A DNA stretch of 64,000 bases, from NCBI GenBank assembly GCA_019802505.1, contig JAFMOC010000585.1:110001-174000 (forward strand), read 5' to 3'. Each line of letters starts with the position of its first letter. The first letter of the stretch is position 1. Under the pieces are notes generated by a model. The model ran no database searches and was not told where the DNA came from. It saw only the letters and a list, made by a program, of their open reading frames with translations. Made by a program: the position numbers and the translations under genes. The DNA is from Corydoras sp. C115 (Eukaryota; Chordata; Actinopteri; Siluriformes; Callichthyidae). Positions 34,870-42,800 of this stretch are shown in pieces.

Positions 34870-37846
34870 CCAGAGAAGAGGGGTGTGTATCTGAAGGCCT
34901 TGTCGCACATCGTGAACAATCTGCCCCGGCAGGTCCAGCTGTCTGAGCTTCCAAAGGTGAGTCCACCTCACTGAGACACGCCCCTTCCTTAAATTTACAT
35001 TACAGCAGTGATCCTTAATTATTTTCTGTTAAGCATATCGTTAAAAACACCTGTTATAATAATTAAAATAGGGCGGCACGGTGGCTTAGTGGTTTAGCAC
35101 GTTTGTCTCTCAGCACTAGGGATTCCCGGTTCGAATCCCCATCTGGGTGGAGTTTCCATGTTCTCCCCGTGTCCGCGTGGGTTTCCTCCGGGTTCTCCGG
35201 TTTCCTCCCACAGTCCAAAAACATGGATCAAGTTAATTGAGTTCTCCAAATGCCCCATATAGAGTGTGGTGTGTGTGTGTGATGGTGAGTGTGTTCAGTG
35301 CCAGCGATTGGATTGGCGCCCTGTCCTGGGTGTATCTGCCCAGCGCCCGAAACGTTCTCCCCTGCATGGACATGGGGAACCCCACCGCCAACCCTAATAG
35401 AGGATAAAGCGGGAAGATAATGAATGAATGAATAATTAAAATAAATTTTAAAAAATTTTAAAAAAGGGGGGGGGGGGGCGCAGCATCGAATAACGATCAG
35501 GTTTGATGAATTTACAGTGGAGTTGGTTTTCTTCATAACTTTTTTTCATTCATTCATTATCTCCCGCTTTATCCTCTATTAGGGTTGCTGTGGGGTTCCC
35601 CATGTCCATCCAGGGGAGAACGTCTTGGGCGCTGGGCAGATACACCCAGGACAGGACGCCAATCCATCGCTGGGCACACACTCACTCACACAGACACACT
35701 CTATATGGGGCAATTTGGAGAACTTAATTGACCTTGATGCATGTTTTTGGACTGTGGGAGGAAACCGGAGAACCCGGAGGAAACCCGGGGAGAACGTGGA
35801 AACTCCGCCCAGATGGGGATTCGAACCGGGAATCCCTAGCGCTGAGAACGTCTCGGGTGCTGGGCAGATACACCCAGGACAGGGCGCCAATCCATCGCTG
35901 GGCACACACTCACTCACACAGACACACTCTATATGGGGCAATTTTGAGAACTTAATTGACCTTGATGCATGTTTTTGGACTGTGGGAGGAAACCGGAGAA
36001 CCCAGGGGAAACCCACGCGGACACGGGGAGAACATGGAAACTCCACCCAGATGGGGATTCGAACCGGGAATCCCTAGCGCTGAGAGGAGAACATGCTAAA
36101 CCACTAAGCCACCGTGCCGCCTTCTTCAGAACTTCTGTGATGTTCTCATTTGTAAGTGGTTTTGGATAAAAGCGTTGACTAAACGTAAATGTAACCGTCC
36201 GGTGTTGTGCGTCTCAGCTGGTGCCGCTGCTGTTGGAGGCGCTGGCGTGCGACGACCGGGCCGTGCACCTCTCCACCCTCTCCTCCCTCCAGCCGCTGCT
36301 GACGGACCCTCCGCCCGCGCTCACCAACCAGCTGGAGTCGCTGTTCAGCCGCCTGCTGGCCCTGACCGCCAGCCCCGCCATGGTACTGACCTGAGGGGTG
36401 GAGAACCTTTAGGCTCTTAGACGTACGAGAACCCCACAGACTGGGTTCCACCTTAAATGATTTTTTATTTATTTAAATTTTTTTTTTTTTTTTTTATGAA
36501 CAGAAAGTGAGGATGGGCTCTCTGCGCTGCGTCCGGGCCCTATCCCGTCTTCCCGAGCACATGGTGAGCTTCTCATTCACACCGCATTCGTTCCGCGAAC
36601 CCGAGCTCAGGTGTGTGACGGGGTTGGTGTCTGCGCAGGTGCTGCCGTTCCGCACGCGGGTTCTCCGCACTCTCGCCGTGCCGCTGGACGATAAGAAGAG
36701 GCTGGTGAGGAAGGAGGCGGTGGCTGCGCGTGGAGACTGGTACGTCTGAGTCACGCCCCCCCCCCCCCCATTATTAGTTAATAATGTAATGGGGATTTCC
36801 GCTTCGATTCCCCATCTGGGTGGAGTTTCCATGTTCCCCCGTGTCCCACGTGGGTTTCCTCCGGGTTCTCCGGTTTCCTCCCTCAGTCCAAAAACATGGA
36901 TCAAGTCAGTTGAGTTTTCAAAATTGCCCCATATAGAGTGTGTCTGTGTGAGTGAGTGTGTGTCCAGCGATGGATCGGCGTCCTGTCCTGGGTCTATCTG
37001 CCCAGCGCCCGAGACGTTCTCCCCTGGATGGGCATGGGGAACCCCACCGCGACCCTAATAGAGGATAAAGCGGGAGATAATGGATGGATGAATGAATAAT
37101 AATGTAAGGGTGGCTTAGTGGTTGGCATGTTCTCCTCTCAGCGCTAGGGATTCCGTTTCGAATCCCCATCTGGGTGGAGTTTTCATGTCCTCCCCGTGTC
37201 AGCGTGGGTTTCCTCCGGGTTCTCCGGTTTCCTCCCACAGTCCAAAAACATGGACCCAGGTCAATTGAATTCTTCAAATTGCCCCATATAGAGTGTGTGT
37301 GTGTGAGTGTGTGCCCAGCGATAGATTGCCCCCCCCTGTCCTGGGTGTATCTGCCCAGCGCCTGAGACGTTCTCCCCTGGATGGGCATGGGGAACCCCCC
37401 CCCCCCCCCCGCAACCCTAATAGAGGATAAAGCGGAAGATAATGAATGAATGAATAATAATGTAAGGGTTGCTTAGTGGTTTAGCATGTTCTCCTCTCAG
37501 CACTAGGGATTCCCGGTTCGAATCCCCATCTGGGTGGAGTTTCCGTGTTCTCCCCGTGTCTGCGTGGGTTTCCTCCAGGTTCTTTCCGGTTTCCTCCCAC
37601 AGTCCCAAAACCATGGATCGAGTCAATTGAGTTCTCCAAATTGCCCCATATAGAGTGTGTCTGTGGGAGTGAGTGTGTGTCCAGCGATAGATCGGCGCCC
37701 TGTCCTGGGTCTATCTGCCCAGCGCCCGAAACGTTCTCCCCTGGATGGGCATGGGGAACACCCCCCCCCCCCCTCGACTCACAGGTCTGATCTGTGGCAC
37801 CCGTTTCTGTTGCAGGTTTTTATTAGGAAGCCCCGGAGGAAGGTGA
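17699..37846 (+). CDS. mms19: MMS19 cytosolic iron-sulfur assembly component, 31 exons, about 1019 aa
   Basis: Exons: 17699-17786, 19363-19411, 19500-19600, 20535-20620, 20704-20778, 20880-20949, 22138-22266, 22348-22409, 22905-22991, 23110-23184, 24802-24882, 24983-25122, 26001-26155, 26261-26339, 26437-26562, 28239-28320, 28418-28515, 28585-28707, 29584-29742, 29838-29943, 30057-30159, 31655-31723, 31870-31996, 32953-33059, 34094-34150, 34344-34530, 34874-34956, 36218-36382, 36504-36563, 36639-36739, 37816-37846. All junctions are GT..AG and phases agree, except that exon 12 has one base too many (frameshift near 25040). Recognised stretches include RDPRNLLLAFRI, EELFEVTSCYFPIDFTP, PSLW-type SSIRREVFQTASERVE, CEPDLKLVWPSAKLLQAA, FLPEN, VCSLPRN and LDDKKRLVRKEAV. 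MMS19 is an all-helical HEAT-repeat protein that, with CIAO1 and CIAO2B, delivers Fe-S clusters to DNA-repair and replication enzymes such as XPD (family knowledge). Human MMS19 has 1030 residues and a similar end (W-FLLGSPG). Exon 20 codes nine glycines in a row. Confidence 0.95.
18330..19306 (-). repeat. SINE A-derived satellite, about 190-bp unit, in mms19 intron 1
   Basis: About five head-to-tail units, starting near 18350, 18536, 18666, 18856 and 19046. Each runs from the GGGCGCTGGGCAGATACACC block to the ACATGCAAACGTCC block and lacks the SINE head and tail. The last unit alone runs on into a SINE head near 19306. One unit is shortened. Confidence 0.88.
19674..20392. mobile_element. Inverted SINE A pair, head to head, in mms19 intron 3
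   Basis: Minus copy 19674-19976 and plus copy 20034-20392, with a SINE tail fragment (GGATAAAGCGGGAGATAATG) between. The plus copy carries a C run of about 20 at 20331-20350. Confidence 0.9.
20451..20498. repeat. (GT)24 upstream of mms19 exon 4
   Basis: Uninterrupted GT run ending 36 bp before the exon 4 acceptor. Confidence 0.95.
21307..21953. mobile_element. Inverted SINE A pair, tail to tail, in mms19 intron 6
   Basis: Plus copy 21307-21658 abuts minus copy 21659-21953, which has lost its tail. The left flank, ending AAATTTAACTGTAGGGCG, also occurs before the copy at 20034. Confidence 0.9.
22483..22833 (-). mobile_element. SINE A with 12-bp target duplication in mms19 intron 8
   Basis: TGCAATTATATT flanks the element at about 22474-22485 and 22832-22843. 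The copy looks young, with every block intact. Confidence 0.9.
23478..23645. mobile_element. SINE A fragments fused in opposite orientation
   Basis: A minus-strand tail (23478-23525) runs directly into a plus-strand 3' half (23530-23645), leaving a small palindrome. Confidence 0.75.
23735..24504 (-). mobile_element. SINE A interrupted by a hAT-like MITE
   Basis: The left part 23735-23927 and right part 24338-24504 together form one SINE A copy in mms19 intron 10. The interruption falls in the CAGTTGACTTGATCC block. Confidence 0.92.
23928..24337. mobile_element. hAT-like MITE, 410 bp
   Basis: Ends TAGGGGTG and CAGCCCTA, flanked by the exact 8-bp duplication GTTGACTT (23920-23927 and 24338-24345). 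Subterminal parts contain repeated GTCGACTAT and ATTCGACTAT motifs in both orientations. No coding capacity. The empty target is known from other SINE copies, which read TTGACTTGATCC at this point. Confidence 0.92.
24983..25122 (+). other. mms19: mms19 exon 12 with a one-base frameshift
   Basis: The exon must be 3n+1 to join its neighbours (phase 0 in, phase 1 out) but is 140 nt. The frame encodes VFQTASERVESAGLSALSA, then shifts at the C pair near 25040-25041. Past that point the expected family residues are in the +1 frame, and the unshifted frame meets a TAA about 30 bases later. It may be an assembly indel, a null allele or a real lesion. Confidence 0.85.
25123..25680. repeat. Compound minisatellite in mms19 intron 12
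   Basis: Four units of GTTCCTAGTTACCACA... GATGGACTTTGTAGTCC... GGACCTGTGTG begin near 25151, 25285, 25453 and 25613, each followed by a GT run of different length. The first GT run starts at the exon 12 donor itself. Confidence 0.9.
25690..25975. repeat. AT/GT microsatellites and an AATTCAATTCAGTTTGC repeat fragment
   Basis: The fragment near 25694-25780 is of a kind common in fish DNA; (AT)n, (CA)n and (GT)n tracts follow at about 25864-25965, just before mms19 exon 13. Confidence 0.7.
26585..27170 (+). repeat. Dispersed repeat C, copy 1 (mms19 intron 15)
   Basis: About 550 bp nearly identical to 32036-32610. It contains CACAAAGCAGCTTTACAGAAT and GACAGTGGCAAGACAAAACTCCCT, phrases I know from widespread teleost intergenic repeats; I cannot name the family. 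The open frames inside it show no protein domain. Confidence 0.8.
27268..28143 (-). mobile_element. pogo/Tigger-like DNA transposon relic
   Basis: Flanked by TA (27266-27267 and 28144-28145). Inverted ends begin CCGTATTTTCC and finish AAAATACGG, with repeated ATAAGGCGCA motifs inside. On the minus strand at about 27707-27979 an open frame contains LAVIPGGLNKELRPLDVGVN, then AFK..SRAAWERWM. This matches the conserved C-terminal part of the pogo DDE transposase (IPGG-x5-LQPLDV-x2-N type). An acidic stretch follows in another frame near 27560-27600. Most of the transposase is missing, so it cannot be autonomous. Confidence 0.88.
28755..29516. mobile_element. Inverted SINE A pair, head to head, in mms19 intron 18
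   Basis: Minus copy 28755-29079 lacks its head. Plus copy 29161-29516 is full, with AATATTAA on both sides as a likely short target duplication. Confidence 0.88.
30218..31558. mobile_element. Second hAT-like element, enlarged by nested SINEs, mms19 intron 21
   Basis: Inverted ends TAAGGGGTGC and GCACCCCTA, with near-matching 8-bp flanks CTTTTAAT (30210-30217) and CTGTTAAT (31559-31566). Ends are rich in ATTCGATT and GAATCGATT motifs, unlike the GTCGACTAT family. The SINE pair at 30480-31073 lies inside. Confidence 0.75.
30480..31073. mobile_element. Inverted SINE A pair, tail to tail, nested in a hAT-like element
   Basis: Plus copy 30480-30719 stops at TTGGCGCCC and is joined directly to the tail of minus copy 30720-31073, which is full length. 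Confidence 0.88.
32036..32880 (+). repeat. Dispersed repeat C, copy 2 (mms19 intron 23)
   Basis: The first 570 bp match copy 1 at 26585 in the same orientation. This copy extends further, through GGAAGGCTGTTCCAAAGTTT and GAGAACGCTCCTCCACC, which look like the rest of the same family. Confidence 0.78.
32921..32949. repeat. (GT)n abutting the mms19 exon 24 acceptor
   Basis: GT run followed at once by CAG at the acceptor. No separate pyrimidine tract is present. Confidence 0.95.
33112..33553. mobile_element. hAT-like MITE, 442 bp, opposite orientation
   Basis: Ends TAGGGGTG and CACCCCTA. 8-bp duplication ATAATAAT at 33104-33111 and 33554-33561. Same family as 23928-24337 read on the other strand, in mms19 intron 24. 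Confidence 0.9.
33597..33951 (+). mobile_element. SINE A, full length, mms19 intron 24
   Basis: Head, box-B-like region, core and GAAT tail are all present; inserted next to the MITE ending at 33553. Confidence 0.9.
34316..34338. repeat. (GT)n at the mms19 exon 26 acceptor
   Basis: GT run followed by TTCAG; only two pyrimidines separate it from the acceptor. Confidence 0.93.
34570..34760 (+). mobile_element. Worn MITE fragment in mms19 intron 26
   Basis: Contains GGCTCACAATCTCAGTTCTG, GGTCAGGGTTCCGTG and GGGCCTTCCCCAAACTGTT, also found at 63080-63245 and in pieces near 38440 and 47405-47930. This is a common fish non-autonomous DNA transposon family by recognition. Confidence 0.65.
34825..34868. 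repeat. (GT)22 at the mms19 exon 27 acceptor
   Basis: GT run followed by TTCCAG at the acceptor. Confidence 0.95.
35072..35434 (+). mobile_element. SINE A with 13-bp target duplication, mms19 intron 27
   Basis: AATAATTAAAATA occurs just before the head and again just after the GAAT tail. Confidence 0.9.
35548..36122 (-). mobile_element. SINE A with an internal tandem duplication
   Basis: The segment from GGGCAGATACACCC to GGGAATCCCTAGCGCTGAG is present twice (about 35630-35845 and 35855-36085) within one copy. With the plus copy at 35072 it forms a tail-to-tail inverted pair in intron 27. Confidence 0.88.
36785..37790 (+). mobile_element. Three SINE A copies head to tail in the last mms19 intron
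   Basis: Copies at about 36785-37095 (headless), 37108-37455 and 37465-37790 are joined by the same AATAATAATGTAAGGGT link, so the link was copied with the SINE. They make up most of intron 30. Confidence 0.88.
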
Positions 37847-38177
37847 GGTACAGCCTCCGCCCGACCTCGCCCACGATCCACCCCCTCCCCCGCCGCCGCC
37901 CTACAGGACAAAAAGTGCCAACACCTCCTCCAACAACATCCCTAGGTGACTGCCCCCTGCAGGTGTAAGCGTCCCCGCAGACGAGCATAGAGACGGGACT
38001 TTTAACTCCCCACGCGTTTTCACCTTAAAGCTAATCCATTAACGACGTCCTCGACGTCCCGACGTCCTTCTTCAGCATCGTCTCGCGTCCGGAAACCCGT
38101 CCCATTCTGGTGACATCACCGTCTCATTTTTTAATCGCCGCTGTATTATAATAAACTTAAAAAAAAAAAAAAAAAAA
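37847..38177 (+). terminator. mms19: mms19 3' UTR and polyadenylation signal
   Basis: An AATAAA at 38150-38155 lies about 300 bp after the stop and is followed within a few bases by an A run (38159-38177). This gives a short 3' UTR. Confidence 0.7.
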
Positions 38178-38617
38178 CTACTAAATGCTCCCTTTAAACG
38201 ATTTATCTGATGGGTGTGGATTTAATTAAATGCTAAATGTTAATTAAAGTATTAATTTGTAAGATAAAATCAATGCCTCCAGACCTCAGAGCCTCATTCA
38301 GTAATGGGCTGCGGGAAGGTGTGATGCTGAGTGAGCTTCTGCCCCCTCTGGTGGACATGCGAGGAGCTGCAGCTTTCTGTAAACGAGCTACTGAACGCGC
38401 TCGCAAGAGGAACGAGAGGGTTGATGGAACAGTCGGCAATAGTAGGGCCTTCCCCAAACTGTTGGGAGCATAGAGAAGACCGAAATGAGACAAACCAGCC
38501 GTCAACCAGCGATCACCGAATCCGTCAACGTTTATTATACAAAAAAAAAACAAAGCTGCAGTTCGATGGAGCACAGCTCCGAAATCTGCACCCACTGCAC
38601 CCTCACTGCCCCCAAAC

Positions 38618-39656
38618 CAGGCACAGCTAAAAGTATGTGGACGCCCATCGCGCTGATATGAGCTCGGTTTGGTATCCTGGTCCACAGCTTTGGTCACTTT
38701 TGTGGCTTCCTCACCTGAAGGTCTTAACTAAAGCCTATCCCAGTGCTTACTGGACGGGGCAGACAAACACCCTGGACAGGTGTCCAGCTTTGTATATAGG
38801 ATCACAGGGCAATTGGGATCCCCAGGTCACCTGAAGCCTATCCCAGTGCTTACTGGAAGGGGCAGACATACATCCTGGACAGGTGTCCAGCTTTGCACAT
38901 GGGATCACAGGGCAATTGGGTATCCCCAGGTCACCTGAAGCCTATCCCAGTGCTTACTGGATGGGGCAGACAAACACCCTGGACAGGTGTCCAGCTTTAT
39001 ACATAGGATCACAGGTCATCTGAAGCCTATCCCAGTGCTTACTAGAAGGGGCAGACATACACCCTGGACAGGTGTCCAGCTTTGTATGTAGGATCACAGG
39101 GCAATTGGGATCCCCAGGTCACCTGAAGCCTATCCCAGTGCTTACTGGAAGGGGCAGACATACATCCTGGACAGGTGTCCAGCTTTGTACATAGGATCAC
39201 AGGGCAATTGGGATCCCCAGGTCACCCGAAGCCTATCCCAGTGCTTACTGGAAGGGCAGACATACACCCTGGACAGGTGTCCAGCTTTGTACATAGACTG
39301 AAGCCTACATACAACTGAAGCCTATCCCAGTGCTTACTGGAAGGGGCAGACATACATCCTGGACAGGTGTCCAGCTTTGCACATGGGATCACAGGGCAAT
39401 TGGGTATCCCCAGGTCACCTGAAGCCTATCCCAGTGCTTACTGGAAGGGGCAGAAAAACACCCTGGACAGGTGTCCAGCTTTTTACATAGGATCACAGGT
39501 CAATTGGGTATCCCCAGGTCACCTGACTTGCGTCTATGGAGTCTTTAAAAGAAGGCCCTGCCCTACAAACGTCACCCCAGAGGAGCACTGGAACCCAGGA
39601 CCATTCGCTGTGGGGTGTAAGTGGAGGTTCCACATATTTTTGGCCAGTTTGCCAGT
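38618..39656. mobile_element. MITE carrying an eight-copy 103-bp tandem array
   Basis: Inverted ends: AAAAGTATGTGGACGCCCAT near 38628-38647 and TTCCACATATTTTTGGCCAG near 39629-39648, the termini of a common fish MITE. Between about 38731 and 39530 lies a tandem repeat (CCTATCCCAGTGCTTACTGG ... CCTGGACAGGTGTCCAGC ...) with starts near 38731, 38834, 38938, 39023, 39125, 39229, 39316 and 39420. It sits between the convergent 3' ends of mms19 and zdhhc16. Confidence 0.8.
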
Positions 39657-39869
39657 TTAAAGCAGAAGTTTTTGTTCAAACGAAATGATTAATTCACAAA
39701 TGCGACCGAAACCGATGATGATGATGATGATGAAGATGATGATCAGACGTTGGCACTGTGTGGCGTCATGCCGCTCACGGGGCGTCGGGTCGCAGCAGAA
39801 CCCTCCGCTCGTGATCTCCGGGTCGTCCCCGCTGCTCGGAAGAGGGTGGAACCTTTAGCGGCTGAGGCA

Positions 39870-42800
39870 TCAGATGGCCATGGTCCGGTGCGGGGGGCAG
39901 TCCCAGGTTAAGCCGTCCCCCCGTGGTGGGTGCCCCGAGGGTAACAGCACACGCGTCAACCAGTGACTGTGGAAAGGAGAACAACAAATCACCAGGTAAC
40001 TTCAGCCGAACGATACGGCAATCGAAATTCAACTCAATAAAGGGTCGTTACTGCATCCGGTGGGCGGGGCCTCCGCTGCAGCCACTCCCACTAGGCTGGT
40101 GGAGACGAGGACGTGACATGATCCACAACGGAACGTCGTCTCTGGCAGATTTGACATGAAACCCTGATGTGAAACCCTCACCCTGATAGATTTTTTTAAA
40201 TAGGCTTTGCCTTATGAACAGTAAAGTTGCATTGTGCCCTCTGGTGGACAGACTGAGGAATGACAACGCTTCTGCATGAAAGGGTCTGTATTAAATCTGT
40301 TCTGTATTACATTCATTATGTTCCGCTTTATCCTCTATTAGGGTCGCGGGGGGGGGGGAGAACGTCAGGGGAGAACGTTTCGGGCGCTGGGCAGATACAC
40401 CCAGGACAGGGTGCCAATCCATCGCTGGACACTCACTCACTCACACAGACACACACACTCTATACTCTAATTGACTTGATCCATGTTTTTGGACTGTGGG
40501 AGGAAACCGGAGATCCCGGAGGAGACCCACGCGGACACGGGGAGAACATGGAAACTCCACCCAGATGGGGATTCGAACCGGGAACCCCTAGTGCTGAGAG
40601 GAGAACATGCTAAACCACTAAACCCCCGCCCAAATATAGATAAATATTTTTAAATAGGTTTGCCATTTAAACAGTAAAGTTGCATTGTGCCCTCTGGTGG
40701 ACAGACTGAGGAATGGCAACACTTCTGCAGGAAGGGTCTGTATTAAATCTGTTCTGTATTACATTCATTATGTTCCACTTTATCCTCTAATAGGGTCATG
40801 CGGGGGGGAGGGGGGTTCCCCATGCCCATCCAGGGGAGAACATTTCGGGCGCTGGGCAGATACACCCAGGACAGGGCGCCAATCCATCGCTGGACACACA
40901 CTCTATACTCTAATTGACTTGATCCATGTTTTTTGGACTGTGGGAGGAAACCGGAGAACCCGGAGGAGACCCACGCGGACACGGGGAGAACATGCAAACT
41001 CCACCCAGATGGGGATTCGAACCGGGAATCCCCAGCGCTGAGAGGAGAACATGCTAAACCACTAAGCCACCGTGCCCCGCCCAAATATAGATAAATCTTT
41101 TTAAATAGGTTTGCCATTTAAACAGTAAAGTTGGATTGTGCCCTCTGGTGGACAGACTGAGGAATGACAACGCTTCTGCATTCAGAATCTGTATTAAATC
41201 TGTGTTCTGTGTTACATTTATTTTAAGGTTCGTACAGAGTTCTCTCGTTCAGACGCGCCGACGTCTCGCTCGAGCGCCGGGACGCGCATTCGCACGCATC
41301 GTACAGCATTTACACATTATGACATCATCGCTGAGCTCTTACCTCGTCTTCTCCACGCCGAACAGGAGCCGCCAATTATTAATCCCTCCAGAGTGATACG
41401 GATTCCTGAACATCTGCAAACACAAGGGGGCGGCGTTCTTAAAACGACCAACGCGTGACAGAACGTCGGGTCATGGTGCAAATGCCTTATGTACTCCAGC
41501 TGCTCGGGGAACGGGGGTTGGGTCACAGAGTCCGAGCGAGGGGTCGGGGCATGGGGAATGGGGTAGGGGCACGGGGTCGGGTCCGAGCGTGGGTGAGGGG
41601 TCAGCCATGACCACACCCCTGGAGCATTAAGGGGTTAAGGACCTTGCTCAAGGACCCCCACGACTCTGGGTTTGACCCCCCGACCCTCGGACTAATGACC
41701 CCACACCGGAACCACTGAGCTCTCTATGAAATAGAGACCGGAAACCGGACGGCGTTCTGTTATTAAACCTGGATTAATAAACAGGGTGGCGGCACGGTGG
41801 CTTAGTGGTTTAGCATGTTCTCCTCTCAGCGCTGGGGATTCCCGCTTCGAATCCCCATCTGGGTGGAGTTTCCATGTTCTCCCCGTGTCCGCGTGGGTTT
41901 CCTCCGGGTTCTCCGGTTTCCTCCCACAGTCCAAAAACATGGATCAAGACAATTGAATTCTCCAAATTGCCCCATATAGAGTGTGTTTGTGTGAGTGAGT
42001 GTGTGTCCAGCGATGGATTGGCGCCCTGTCCTGGGTCTATCTGCCCAGCGCCCGAAACGTTCTCCCCTGGATGGGCATGGGGAACCCCCCCCGCGACCCT
42101 AATAGAGGATAAAGCGGGAGATAATGAATGAATAATAAACAGGGTGGCGGCACGGTGGCTTAGCATGTTCTCCTCTCAGTGCTAGAGAGTCCTGGTTCGA
42201 ATCCCCATCTGGGTGGAGTTTCCATGTCCTCCCCGTGTCCGCGTGGGTTTCCTCCGGGTTCTCCGGTTTCATCCCACAGTCCAAAAACATGGATCAAGTC
42301 AATTGAATTGAATTCTCCAAATTGCCCCATATAGAGTGTGTGTGTGTGAGTGAGTGTGTGCCCAGCGATGGATTGGCGCCCTGTCCTGGGTCTATCTGCC
42401 CAGCGCCCGAAACGTTCTCCCCTGGATGGGCATGGGGACGTGTCTCTGAGGACTCGAGTACCTTGCCGATGAGCCGGAGACGTCTCCTCTCTTTGCGGTT
42501 GATGTGTCTCTCCACGCTGGTCTCTCCTCGCGTGATGAGCACCGCGTGCCACAGGGTGAGGGCTCCCAAAGCCACGGCCACGGAGCTGACGATCACAATA
42601 AGCATCATGACGAGCTGTCGTTTTTTTTCCACCAGAAGGGGGCGTGGCAGAGCGTGAGACTGCTCCCCTCTTACCTCGTTAGAACCCACAGATAGAGAAC
42701 GCCCTTGTGGAACAACCTCTCCTGAGCGGTGAACACAGGGGGAGGAGTCTGATAGTAGCTCTGCACATCAAACACAGGGACATGTGATCATCACTCTGCA

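Noticed and set aside
38237..38697. Open frames on both strands near the mms19 3' end
   Set aside because: No recognisable protein; the region contains MITE pieces such as GGGCCTTCCCCAAACTGTT.
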